DNA from: Penium margaritaceum
Taxonomy: Eukaryota > Streptophyta > Zygnematophyceae > Desmidiales > Peniaceae
Direction: 5' to 3'
Length of the DNA stretch: 64,000 nt
NCBI GenBank assembly: GCA_023375785.1
Contig: SZWC01001190.1
Location: 91,802 to 155,801 of the forward strand
Shown piece after piece: positions 1 to 10,560 of this stretch. The position numbers and the translations under genes are program-made. Position 1 is the first letter of the stretch. Every line of letters begins with the position of its first letter. Below the pieces are notes generated by a model. The model had not been told where the DNA came from, searched no databases, and saw only the letters and a program-made list of their open reading frames with translations.

Positions 1-659
1 TTTTGCGACATTGCGACACAGTTCCACCTACACCAGGTGTGTGCAGATGAAGTCGAGGTCGAGAGTTGGCTGGCACTCCAGCGTCTCTCGCACCGTGTCG
101 TAGCTGGTTGGGAGTCCCCTCAGCAAGAGGAGGATGAAGCGCGTCTCTTCCACAGGGTTGCCGGCTGCTCTCAGCTGCTTCGCTAGCTCCTTTGCCCTGT
201 CTAGGTACGCCTCCATTCCTTCACCACCCTGCATTTTCAGTGCCATCATCTTTTCCTCCAAAACCATGAGGAATGTAGGATCCTTGCTCTCATACTTCTT
301 GTACAACGTGTCCCACCCCTCCTTTGCAGTAACCTTGTCACTCACGTACTGAAGATGCGAGTTGGAGATGGTGTTGACAAGCAACCTGTAGGCCTGCTTG
401 TCCTTCTTCTTCCACTCCTCATATGCCGCCGCTGCAGTTGTAGATGAACTTGCATCTGCTACACCTTCCCCACCACCACCTCAGCTGCGGTGATGCCTTT
501 TGCCTGTGGAGGCGGAGCGTGCTCGTCGCCGCTCACCAGCTCCCACAAGCCCCTCTCCTCCAAAAGGAGGCGGGTACGGACCTTCCAAAATGTGAAGTTG
601 GCGTGTCCTTCCAGCCTCTCCAAGGGCTGGGCTGCTGTTACCACGCCTGCTGCTGCCAT
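1..659 (-). pseudogene. gag: gag (5' part) of copy E1, broken
   Basis: The encoded protein begins MAAAGV and carries the family-1 capsid region (UBN2-type gag polypeptide of copia elements). Landmarks are FTFWK near residue 25, LLLEERGLWE near residue 35, a YEEW block, and the YLDRAKELAKQLRAAGNP helix. The start is chosen because the same ATG context begins gag in copies A, H, I, M and Q. In the intact family this protein forms the cytoplasmic virus-like particle. The zinc knuckle lies beyond the window edge. Confidence 0.85.
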
Positions 660-1307
660 TTTGAGCTTTGGTGATGCTCAACGCTGCCCTTGGGTGGCGG
701 CGCTACCCCTGCTTCTGCTGCTGCTTCTTCCAGAAATCTGTCTGACAGAAAATGGACTGTAGATGCTAGTAGACAGGGAATTTTGAAAAATTGAGCCCAC
801 CACTGGAAAATTCAGCTCAAAAACGTTCAGATCGACGCATAAAACAGGGTCATCAACAGGGGATTCTGAAAGATATGCCCTCTTGAAAACAGGATGTGCT
901 TCTGCTCCTACTCCAACTCAGACCAGCCAGCTTGTAAATGGCATTTCTCCCAAACAAATCATTGGAATGCAAATAGTTTTGCACCAATGGAAAGCTTAAG
1001 AAAAAATACTACAATTCGCATGTGCCACTTTTTAAATTTGACAAAGAAACGAGAGAGTTATGGTCATCACAAGGCGACAGTCTTACTCATAGAGAAGAGT
1101 ATAGCCCTGGCCGACCTCGTTTTGAGCATAACTCTCAATCCGAGTGTTTGATCTTCGCGCTCTTGGGCTCGTTGGAAAGCTTGTCTTCCGAACTTGAAGA
1201 TCCAGTGGTCGATTGTCAAATTTAGTCAAAGTTTGACCCTAACCCGTCACTCTCAAAGTGACGGCCTGTGCTGGCTGAATCTGGCAGAATCTGGCTCTCA
1301 TATTAAA

Positions 1308-2290
1308 TGTTGGATCTGGAAGAGAGAGGGAGCCTTGGAGCAGCGAGCATATGGGAGTCAAAGGGCATCAGTTGTGCTGACGAATGGTTGTTAAATCACT
1401 CAAAATGATGGAGTGCATATAGAGCTAGAGCTTGGGCAAGTCAGCCCTCTCACAAGGCACACCACTTAGCCATGGAGGCTAAGGCTCACACACTAGAGTC
1501 CACAATCTCACACAAGGGAGGAAACCAGCCCAACAATCAGGCTGACCACTCACTCACGACCTAGAGAGCTAGAGAATGCTCTCATGGCACACTCCTAGTG
1601 GTCACATCACCCACAAACCCATGGAGAATCGCCATGTGTCCATGGCTAGCACACAAGGATCTCATCTCACCTAAAAAGTAAGGAGAGGTACCTTCATCCT
1701 AGTCAGCACACTCTAACAAGGTAATCCTAAGACCAAGGACCTTTTTGGATATTTCTCCCATCAGGCCTTGACCCTGGACCTCTTGCNTGACCACTCACTC
1801 ACGACCTAGAGAGCTAGAGAATGCTCTCATGGCACACTCCTAGTGGTCACATCACCCACAAACCCATGGAGAATCGCCATGTGTCCATGGCTAGCACACA
1901 AGGATCTCATCTCACCTAAAAAGTAAGGAGAGGTACCTTCATCCTAGTCAGCACACTCTAACAAGGTAATCCTAAGACCAAGGACCTTTTTGGATATTTC
2001 TCCCATCAGGCCTTGACCCTGGACCTCTTGCCTTTTTCTTTTCTCAGGCTAAGGCATGGAGCCATCACCCATGGCCACCCAGACATCGGCAGTCCATGAC
2101 CCCTAAAAGTTTGAAAATTCATATCTCCCAATCCGACCGTTGGATCGGCCTGAAACTTGGACATTAGCTAATTTGCCACCTGATCTTTCCAGTGGTGAAG
2201 ACGGATTGACGATCGGAGAAGGCATATGGACGTTTTCTGGAACTTGCTCCTGTGGACCTGAAATTGAGCCGGACGGCTCCTTTCCCAACA
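1308..2290 (-). repeat. 5' LTR of copy E1 (contains an assembly duplication)
   Basis: On the plus strand the LTR starts TGTTGGATCT and ends TTTCCCAACA. It measures 983 bp against about 737 bp elsewhere. The excess is the 244-bp block repeated on either side of the single N at 1787. Without that block the length matches the other family-1 LTRs. The adjacent bases at about 1291-1307 are the reverse complement of a TTTGGTATCAGAGC-type primer-binding site, weakly preserved here. Confidence 0.9.
1543..2031. other. Assembly join: single N at 1787 flanked by a 244-bp direct duplicate
   Basis: Bases 1543-1786 and 1788-2031 appear identical and meet at one N. The duplicated text is ordinary LTR sequence. 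This is the signature of two contigs whose overlapping ends were placed side by side with a one-base gap instead of being merged. A real tandem duplication is less likely, because three other single Ns in the window show the same arrangement. Confidence 0.85.
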
Positions 2291-2295
2291 CAAAG

Positions 2296-2421
2296 GAGCA
2301 GTGCATGCCTTGTCTATCTGGACCAGACGTAGGGGACTTACTCCAAGGGAGCAAGGCATTCCTAGTCAGTCGTGTGCCTGTCCAAATGTCAGCCATGGAC
2401 AAGGTGCATATCAGGTCAACA
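2296..2421 (-). repeat. Start of the 3' LTR of family-2 copy F, cut by E1
   Basis: On the minus strand this begins TGTTGACCTG immediately after a purine tract. It shares the segment AGACAAGGCATGCACTGCTC, about 106 bases from the LTR start, with solo LTR S (50209-50969), at the same offset. A nearby AAGTCCCCTA block is also shared. This ties S to family 2 or a close relative. Confidence 0.65.
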
Positions 2422-2434
2422 AACTCTCCCTTGT
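2422..2434 (-). other. Polypurine tract of copy F
   Basis: The minus strand reads ACAAGGGAGAGTT directly before the TGTTGACC LTR start. This is where the plus-strand primer of a copia element is expected. The call comes from position and composition only. Confidence 0.6.
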
Positions 2435-4677
2435 ACCTCTGTCCATTAGCTGTGAGATCTCTCCTCTCTCCAGCAGTCTTGGCCTTAGTCTTCGTTAGTG
2501 GCATTGACCATACCAATGCCTCGAGTACCTGCAGAGTGCAATTCGTTGTCCAACACCTTTGTCATGCAATCTACAAGCATCTTCCTTGTCTCCACGTATT
2601 CCAGGTCCACGATCTCCTTTGCGACCAAGTCACGTGAGTAGTAGTACCTGATGTGGATGTACTTGGTCTGTCGGGAGATGACATCATCATGTGCCATTTT
2701 CATGGTACTCTTGTTGTTGATATAGACCTCTGTTGCCTCCATTTGTGGTACTTTCATCTTGACAAGCAAACTATGTAGCCACTGTGTCTCCTTGCATGCT
2801 TCCGACTAAGCGATGTACTCTACCTCAGCGGTAGAGAGGGAGACACAGTCTTACATTCGTCTTACCAAAGAGACTGCACCACCGTTCAAGAGGCACACAA
2901 AGCCCATGGTGGACTTCCTGTACTTGGTTCTTCCTCCCCAATCGGCGTCTGTATAGCACACCAGCCGTTGTGGATCAGATCCTGCTGGCCTCTAAACAGG
3001 AGTTCCATGCGTCGGGTCTTCTATAAATAGCGCATGATGCGCTTAACTGCTTGCCAGTGTTGTAGCCCTGGATTAGGTACAAACCTGCTCACTTGTCCCA
3101 CAGCATAGCAAATGTCCGGGCGTGTTCCCACCATGGCGTACATGAGGCAGCCAACAGCAGACTGATAGGGAATATTCTCCATCTCACGCCGTTTTGCTTC
3201 TGTGCTAGGCCTCATGGAGGAGGAGAGCTCGATGTGTATTGTCATGGGTGTGTTGATGGACTTGCAGTCCTCCATGTTGTAGTGCTTGAGGACCTCCACG
3301 ATGTACTTGGTCTGGTTCAGCTCGATGGTGCCTGCAACTCAATTGCGGTGGAAGGCTATCCCGAGGTAGAACTCGAGGGGACCCATATCCTTCATCTTGA
3401 ACCTGTTGCTGAGATCTGCCTTCAGCTTGTTCGACACTTCAACTCATGACGAGGAGATGATCAGGTCATCCATGTACAGTGTCACCAACATCAAGCCTTG
3501 CTCATCTTCTCGCACATAGACTCTAGGGTCATTCTGGCAGTGCGTGAAGGTGAGCCCGGCCATGAAGCCGTCCATCTCCTTGTACCACATCCTTGGGGCC
3601 TGTTTCAACCCGTAGAGTGCTTTGACATGTTTGTAAACCTTGCCCTCTAGAGGTTTCACTCCCTCGGGCACTTCCATCAGCACTTCTTTCTCTAGCTTCC
3701 CGTAGAGGAAAGCTGTCTTGACATCCATCTGGTGGACGTCCAGATCTTTTGCAGCAGCGATGTCCAACATGGATCTGATGGATGCAAAGTTGACGACAGG
3801 CGCGAAGGTCTCCTCGTACTCTGATCCTACACGTTGGGAAAATCCCTTCGCCACAGCTCTTGCATTGTACTTGTTGATAGTACCATACTACTTGAACATT
3901 TTCCGGAGTACCCACTTTGACCCACCATGGGTGTATTTGGGGGCCTGTCCACCAGAACCCATGTTCCATTATCTTCAATGGATGCGAGTTCGCTATCCAC
4001 TATCTCCTTCCACTTGGGCGCATCTGGCAGGTTCATAGCTTCCGTTATAGTCAGAGGCTCTCCCGGAGCCAAGCATGACCAGCTGCGTCCGGTCCATTCC
4101 GCACTCTAAGCATCGTACTTGGGCGAACGCTTCTTCTGGCACGTACTACACCGGAGTATTACTTGTGGTGCTTCAAGGCTTAGTTGCTTCTGTTGCTCCT
4201 ACACTGCCAGTGATGTGCTCTTTGAGGAAGAGCCACCGGCCTCAGAGTTTGACTCAGAGGCCTCGGACGACAGACTCAGTGTCAGAGTCCGTCGTTGTGT
4301 CAGCCTGCACATCCACTCTCCCTGCAGCACCATCCTTCATTGGCACCATCTGCCAGTTCTCAGGTGCCTGATCACCTGACTCGAACAACACAACCCACTC
4401 TCATGCTTCGGGAGCATGGACACAATCCAGCGACTCTCCCTTTCGAAGCATCTTTTCATCAAACTCGACGTCTCAGCTCCTGATGAGCTTTCTAGCTGCT
4501 TGATCCCACAGCATGTACGCCTTGTGTGCGGTGTCGTATCCGACCATTATACACTTACGAGCGTATGCATCTAGTTTGCCACCTCCTTCTCCTGCTTAGA
4601 CCTTTGCCCTGGCAATACAGCCAAAGATCCTCAAGGGTGAGGCATCTGGCTTCTTCCTTAACCAAGCCTCCTGTGGT
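2435..4677 (-). pseudogene. pol: pol remnant of family-2 copy F (integrase C-terminus, RT, RNase H), broken
   Basis: Recognisable copia landmarks, in coding order, are an RT N-terminal block with EAMNLPDAPKWKEIVDSEL, the [17 protein letters not shown]-like core, LYGLKQAPRMWYKEMD, the LYMDDLI active-site box (near 3465-3476), the SAVGCLMYAMVGTRPDI connection segment, and an RNase H region with TKYIHIRYYYSRD. These functions copy RNA into DNA and remove the RNA strand. The reading frame is disrupted repeatedly and nothing suggests activity. Confidence 0.85.
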
Positions 4678-5220
4678 ATAGCTCACACTAGAGTCTACAA
4701 TCTCTTACAATGGAGGAAATCAGTCTAGCAATCAGGCTGACTAATCACACACAACCTAGAAAACTAGAGAATACTCTCATGGCTGACTCTTAGTGGTTAC
4801 ATAATCCACAATCCTATGGAGAATTGCCATGTATCCATGGCTAGTTCACAAAGATCTCATATCACCTAAACGGTAAGGAGATATAATTTTATCCTAGTTA
4901 GTACACTCTAACAAGGCAATTCCAAGACCAAGGACCTTATTGGATGTTTCTCCCATAAGGTCTTGATCCTGGATCTCTTGGTCCGTTCTTTTCTCAGGCT
5001 AAGGCATGAAGTTGTCACCCATAGTCAGCCAAACATCGGCAGTCCATGATTCCAAAAGATTCACAAAGTCATATTGCCCAATCCCACCGTTGGATCAGCC
5101 TGAAACATAGACCAGAGACAAATGGTGAATGTCAATTGCCAACTAGAGTAGGCATCAGGTAGTTTCCTGGAATTTACTATTTTGGATCTAAAACTAAGCC
5201 AGATGGCCCTATGTCCAACA
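4678..5220 (-). repeat. Partial 3' LTR of copy B
   Basis: About 543 bp of family-1 LTR ending GTCCAACA, followed at once by the complement of the polypurine tract (ATCTCCCACTTT, 5221-5232). Only the part of the LTR next to the internal region is present. It meets family-2 copy F at 4677/4678 without a recognisable target-site duplicate. Confidence 0.85.
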
Positions 5221-8148
5221 ATCTCCCACTTTACTGTTGTCAAAGTGGGTAGAGTCCACATGCCTTCATACAAAAATGCAGCTTCTCATGTATCACTACC
5301 TTGGCCAGAAATCAGCAACTTGCTTGCTGGTTGGAGTGAACTCTAGCTTGCTACCACCCCTTTGGACTATGTGCCTGATGAAGTAATAGGCGATATCGAT
5401 GTGTTTAGTATGAGCATGGTACACTAGCTTCTTGGCAAGTGCAATAGTGCCCTAGTTATCGACGTCCATGGGAACAAGAATTGTTTTCTCTCACTCATCT
5501 CCGCCATGGGACGTTGAAGCCAAACTGCTTCCTTGGTTCCAAAGCTGAGAAAGACGTACTCAGCTTCCATGCTTGATGTGGCCATGACCACCTACCGCTT
5601 ACTACACCAGCTGATGACCTCGCCATTCATGAGGAACACATGTCCAGAGATGGACTTGCGGTCCTCTGGACTTGAAGTCGAATCTGTGTTTGTGTAGTCG
5701 ATGATGTTGTTTTTGTTGTAGGTGATGTTGATATTGATGGTTCTGGTAAGGTAGCAGAAGAACCGCTGCATTGCCTTCTGGTACTCAGGTCTGGGATTAG
5801 CTATGTGTTGGCTCACAGGGCTCACACCCTGTGCGACGTCCGGTCTGGTTGCCACCGTCAGGTACATGAGACTGCAAGTCGCACTCTGGCAATTCTGCCG
5901 CTTAGCTGCATCTGCTTCTCCACTGAAGCTCACGAGAAAGTGCCGCATCTCCATCGGCATGCTGATAGGTTTAGCCTTTGTTATACCGAACCGCTACAAG
6001 ACGTCCTCGATGAAGCGACTCTGTTATAGTGAGTAAGAGCGTGATTTTGAGACATGCATGATCTCGATGCGAGGAAGTATGATGCCTCCTCGAGATCAGA
6101 TATCCAGAAGCGCTCTTTCATGGCCTCATTGAACTCCTGCAGTACAGCAATGCTGTTTTAAAGGAGGAGGTTGTCATCCACATAGATTATGATCATGAGG
6201 ATCTCATGTCCATGCTGCCAGCAATAGACAGTTTAGTCACACTCGTTGCGCTCCAACCCCAAGCATTGCAGTACCACATCTTACTTCCTCTTTTAAGCAC
6301 ACAACGCTTGCTTCGGGCCGTACAACGACTTCTGCAGTTTACTAACCAGGTGTTCCTGGCCATCCATGACGAACCCCTCTGGCTGTTCCATGTAGACTTC
6401 CTCCTCCAAGTGACCATCCACGAATACTATCTCGATATCCATGTTGTGAATCTCAAAGTCCACAGCTTATGCATAAGAAAGTAGTGTGCGCATAGAGGCA
6501 AACTTTGCAACAAGGACAAAGGTGACTATATAGTTTATGCGTTCCCGTTGCAAATAGCCCTTGGTGAACAGCCTCGGCTTGTATTTTTCTAGGTTATCAT
6601 CTACTCCTCGCTTCTTAAATACCCATTTGAAATTAATCACCTTACATCCAGGTAGACACTCAGTCAACTTCCACGTGCCGTTGTCAAGTTGTGATTGTAT
6701 CTCTTTTTACATAGCTTACACCCAATATGCTACATCCGTTATAGCCATAGTCCCCCTTGTACGACATTGACTCATCTAAATCTGCTACAACTGCAGCTTT
6801 CAATTATTCTAGTTTCTACAGCATTCGGAAATGGCCGCGCTCACCAGACGTGTAGCGCACTCTCAGAGGACACATGCATCTTGGTACTAGAGTGTTAGCG
6901 GGCGGCAAGCATGATATTGCTGGCACTACTCCTAATGGCAGTGCTATATCTCCTTCCTGTGAATCTGCGGATGAGGCTGTTGTATCTACTACATTAGGTA
7001 TGGGAGAGTAGAGTGGTTCTTCCACTATCATAGTACATGAAGGTTGTAGAGAGACGGGATCAGGGAGAGTGTTTGTTTCCACTACTTCGTTAGCCGCGGA
7101 TTTTGCCGCCTCTTTGCAGATGATGTTGGTGCTGATGACATTGCTTCCATTAAAAATGACATCCTTGGAGATGATGACGTGGCTTATATCTCTCTTGTAC
7201 TTGCCATGTCATTGCCAATCAGTAGTATTAGTACGCTCTTTGTGTCATATTTCTGCCGCTTCTCCTTCGGCACGTGCATGTGTGCCAAGCAGCTAAATGC
7301 GTTAAGATGATCCACACTCGGCTTCTTGCCGAACCACGTCTCATATGGTGTTATCTGCTTCAGCGCCTTAGTTGGATTGCGGTTCTTGATCTAGACTGCC
7401 GTGTTCATGGTTGCGGTCCAGAAGTCGTAGGTCAGCGGAGCTACGTATAGCATAGAGCACGCTCACTCAACGATGATGTGGTTGGCGCATTCTGCTATAC
7501 CATTTTGCTGTGTTGAATGTGGCATAGTACGTTGCGCCTTGATACCAACTGTTACGAGGTAGTCCTCGAAGTACTTGCTGAGGTATTATCCATCACGGTC
7601 ATTGTGCAGCTCCTTCATCTTCTTGGTGATCTGTTTCTCTACCATTACTTTGAACTCCTTGAATCTGTCAAAGCACAAGTCCTTGCAAGCAAGGAAGTAT
7701 ACAACAGTGTAACGGCTGAAATCATCAATAAACGTGAGAAAGTACCTAAAGTTTTAAAGCTCCGGGTCTATATAAGACCACACAAATATGTGTGGACTAG
7801 CTCTAGCACCTCCTTCGTACACTCTCTTGCTCTAGAGAACGCCTTCCGATGCTATTTCCTCTCCAAACAACCAATGAACAACTGTTGCTCATAGTTGGTG
7901 ATGGTGGAGAAATCACACTTCATCTATATGGTTTTAGAGGACATGCGTTAACAACTCCTTGTGGTATATCAGACTCTTGATACATACTAAGTCCTTGTAC
8001 CATGCCAAATCCGCCTTCTCCATCTGGGATATGTCGGACTTTGCCATGAAGAGGTGGTAACACACTTCCTTGGCCACGTTCATGTTCCCAAACTGGCACA
8101 TGCTGGCCTTGTTCTGCTGCTACTACTGCTCACGCTGATGTGACTACT
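5221..8148 (-). pseudogene. pol: pol of copy B (RNase H to protease), broken
   Basis: Minus-strand coding order from high to low coordinates is protease and pre-integrase region (about 8080-7860), integrase (about 7800-7050), linker, RT (about 6780-5950) and RNase H (about 5950-5300). The clearest match is the RNase H/connection block containing SLMYLTVATRPDVAQ and DRKSISGHVFLMNGEVISWCSKR. Sequence drift is heavy compared with copy H. Confidence 0.8.
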
Positions 8149-8153
8149 GCTAC
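8149..8153. repeat. Target-site duplicate (left) of copy A
   Basis: GCTAC directly precedes the TGTTGGG start of the 5' LTR of A. The same five bases follow its 3' LTR at 14732-14736. The flanking sequence on both sides is gag of copy B and is continuous across the site. Confidence 0.93.
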
Positions 8154-8890
8154 TGTTGGGAAAGGAGCCATCCTGCTCAATTTCAGGTCCACAGGAGCAA
8201 GTTCCAGGAAACGTCCATATGCCTGCTCCGATCGTCAATCCGTCTTCACTACTTGAAAGACCAGGTGGCGAATAATCTACGGTCCAAGTTTCAGGCCGAT
8301 CCAACGGTCAGATTGGGAGATATGAATTTTCGAAGTTTCGCGGGTCATGGACCGCCGATGTTTGGGTGGCCATGGGTGATGGCTCCATGCCTAAGCCTGA
8401 GAAAAGAAAAAGGCAAGAGGTCCAGGGTCAAGACCTGATGGGAGAAATATCCAAAAGGTCCTTGGTCTTAGGATTGCATTGTCAGAGTGTGCTGACTAGG
8501 ATAAAGGTACTTCTCCTTACTTTTTAGGTGAGGTGAGATCCTTGTGTGCCAGCCATGGACACATGGCGATTCTCCATGGGTTTGTGGGTGATGTGACCAC
8601 TAGGAGTGTGCCATGAGAGCATTCTCTAGCTCTCTAGGTCGTGTGTGACTGGTCAGCCTGATTGTTGGGCTGATTTCCTCTCTTGTGTGAGATTGTGGAC
8701 TCTAGTGTGTGAGCCTTAGCCTCCATGGCTAAGTGGTGTGGCTTGTGAGAGGGCTGACTTGCCCAAGCTCTAGCTCTATATGTACTCCATCATTTTGAGT
8801 GATTCAACAACCATTCTTCAGCACAAGTGATGCCCTTTCAGTTCCACATGCTCGCTGCTCCAAGGCTCCCTCTCTCCTCCAGATCCAACA
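8154..8890 (+). repeat. 5' LTR of copy A (737 bp)
   Basis: Starts TGTTGGGAAAGGAGCC and ends CCAGATCCAACA, with the inverted terminal TGTTGG/CCAACA pair. It is followed directly by the primer-binding site. The length of 737 bp matches the LTRs of H, J and Q and serves as the family standard here. Confidence 0.95.
8777..8784 (+). promoter_or_regulatory. Putative TATA box in the 5' LTR of copy A
   Basis: TATATGTA lies about 105 bases before the LTR end, in the segment CTCTATATGTACTCC that nearly every family-1 LTR preserves. In LTR elements the U3 promoter drives the genomic RNA, and transcription would start some 25-35 bases downstream. The call rests on motif, position and conservation only. 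Confidence 0.45.
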
Positions 8891-8908
8891 TTTGGTATCA
8901 CAGCTAGA
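8891..8908 (+). other. Primer-binding site of copy A (tRNA-Met-i type)
   Basis: TTTGGTATCACAGCTAGA follows the LTR directly. It resembles the TGGTATCAGAGC site that plant copia elements use with the 3' end of initiator tRNA-Met. Matching copies occur on the minus strand beside the LTRs of H (ending 24810), G (29069), I (35042) and Q (61412). Confidence 0.8.
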
Positions 8909-9535
8909 TTCTGCCAGATTCAGCCAGCACAGGCCGTCACTTTGAGAGTAACGGGTCAGGGTCAAACCTTGACCAAATTTGAGAATCGACCACTGGATTT
9001 TCACGTTCAAGACAAGCTTTCCAACGAGCCCAAGATCGTGACGATCCAACAGTCGGATTGAGAGTAACGCTCAAAACGAGGTCGGCCAGGGCTACACTCT
9101 TCTCTATGAGTAAGACTGTCGCCTTGTGATGACCATAACTCTCTCGTTTCTTTGTCAAATATAAAATTTGGCACATGAAAATTGTATTATTATTCCTAAC
9201 ATTTGAATTGGTGCAAAAATATTTTCATTCCATCGATTCGTTTGGGAGAAACTCCGTTTACAAGCTGGCTGGTCTGAGTTGGAGTAGGAGCAGAAGCACA
9301 CCCTGTTTTCAAGAGGGCATATCTTTCAAAATCCCCTGTTGATGACCCTGTTTAATGAGTCGATCTGAACGTTTTTGAGCTGAATTTTCCAGTGGTGGGC
9401 TCAATTTTTCCAAATTCCCTGTCTGCTAGCATCTACAGTCCATTTTTTGTCAGATAGATTTCTGGCAGAAGCAGCAGCAGAAGCAGGGGTAGCGCCGCCA
9501 CCCAAGGGCAGCGTTGAGCATCACCAAAGCTCAAA

Positions 9536-10560
9536 ATGGCAGCAGCAGGCGTGGTCACAGCAGCCCAGCCCTTGGAGAGGCTGGAAGGACGCGCCAACTT
9601 CACGTTTTGGAAGATCCGTACCCGCCTCCTTTTGGAGGAGAGGGGCTTGTGGGAGGTGGTGAGCGGCGACGAGCGCGCTCCGCCTCCACAGGCAAAGGGC
9701 ATCACCGCAGCTGTGGTGGCGGGAAAGACGCCGCAGAAAGGTGTAGCAGATGCAAGTTCATCTACAACTGCAGCAGCGGCGTATGAGGAGTGGAAGAAGA
9801 AGGACAGGCAAGCCTACAGGTTGCTTGCCAACACCATCTCCAACCCGCATCTTCAGTACGTGAGTGACAAGGCTACTGCAAAGGAGGGGTGGGACATGTT
9901 GTGCAAGAAGTATGAGAGCAAGGATCCTGCATTCCTCATTCTTTTGGAGGAAAAGATGATGGCGCTAAAAATCCAGGGTGGTGAAGGAATGGAGGCGTAC
10001 CTAGACAGGGCAAAGGAACTGGCGAAGGAGCTGAGAGCGGCCGGCAACCCTGTGGAAGAGACGCGCTTCATCCTCCTCTTGCTGAGGGGACTCCCAACCA
10101 GCTACGACACGGTGTGAGAGACGCTAGAGTGCCAGCCAACTCTTGACCTCGACTTTATCTGCACATACCTGGTGCAGGTGGAACTGCGTCGCAATGCCGC
10201 AAAACGCAATGGCGGCAACAACAACATTGAAGCAACTTTCATGGCGACGGACTCACGCAACCAGCAGCAGCAGCAGTCTGGGCAACAGAAAGGCAAGAAG
10301 AAGGGCAAGTGCCATTATTGCCAGAAAGAAGGGCACTACAAGAAAGAGTGCTTCAAGTTCAAGAGGGACCAGAAGGAGCAGCAGCAGCAGCAGCAAAAGT
10401 AGCAATCTCCACAGCAATAGCAGCAGCAGTCACAGCAACGTCAGCAGTACCAGCAACAGCAGCAGCAGAACCAGACCGGCGTGCACCATTTTGGCAACAT
10501 GAAGGTCGCCAAGGAGGTGCGCGACCTCCTCTTCGTGGCGAAGTCTGACATGTCGCAGAA
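9536..10560 (+). pseudogene. gag: gag of copy A, broken
   Basis: Starts MAAAGVVTAAQPLERLEGRA. The capsid region is the UBN2-type copia gag polypeptide, with FTFWKIRTRLLLEERGLWE near the N-terminus and the EAYLDRAKEL helix near residue 160. A CCHC zinc knuckle (CHYCQKEGHYKKEC, about 10310-10351) would bind the RNA genome. Between the knuckle and the protease lies a glutamine-rich stretch encoded by CAG-type repeats (about 10375-10480). The start codon is supported by the same ATG context in other copies. Confidence 0.9.

Larger units (their letters stand above)
1..2290 (-). mobile_element. Copy E1: 5' part of a family-1 Ty1/copia element, running off the left edge
   Basis: Read on the minus strand, this is an LTR (2290 down to 1308), a primer-binding site just inside it, a leader of about 630 bp, and gag entering at 659. 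The rest of gag and all of pol lie outside the window. The LTR ends in the TGTTGG/CCAACA inverted pair seen in every family-1 copy. The right end abuts an LTR fragment of family 2 (copy F), so E1 inserted into F. The 5 bases after the end (CAAAG, 2291-2295) are the probable target-site duplicate, but its partner is out of view. The visible gag is broken. E1 is younger than F by nesting. Confidence 0.9.
2296..4677 (-). mobile_element. Copy F: 3' part of a family-2 Ty1/copia element
   Basis: From high to low coordinates on the minus strand this holds the integrase C-terminal region (about 4677-4480), a variable linker, reverse transcriptase (about 4080-3020), RNase H (about 3010-2500), a polypurine tract, and the first 126 bp of the 3' LTR. 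E1 interrupts the LTR. The left neighbour B abuts it at 4677/4678 with a partial LTR. The proteins differ clearly from family 1: the RT box is YMDD rather than YVDD. The element is broken in many places, perhaps ten, and is older than E1. Confidence 0.85.

Noticed and set aside
2103-2516. 137-residue frame spanning the E1 LTR end and family-2 sequence
   Set aside because: It crosses an insertion boundary between two unrelated repeats and matches neither pol nor gag in frame, so it is a chance frame.
8891-8908. Possible tRNA-related gene fragment at the TGGTATCA motifs
   Set aside because: These are primer-binding sites complementary to a tRNA 3' end, always next to an LTR. No cloverleaf can be folded around them.
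9853-10071. A 72-residue antisense frame over gag (MKRVSSTGLPAALS...) recurring in several copies, also near 134-352, 23625-23843, 33919-34137 and 47006-47215
   Set aside because: It lies wholly inside gag on the opposite strand. Its persistence follows from the conservation and codon bias of gag, and nothing like a promoter or start context supports it.
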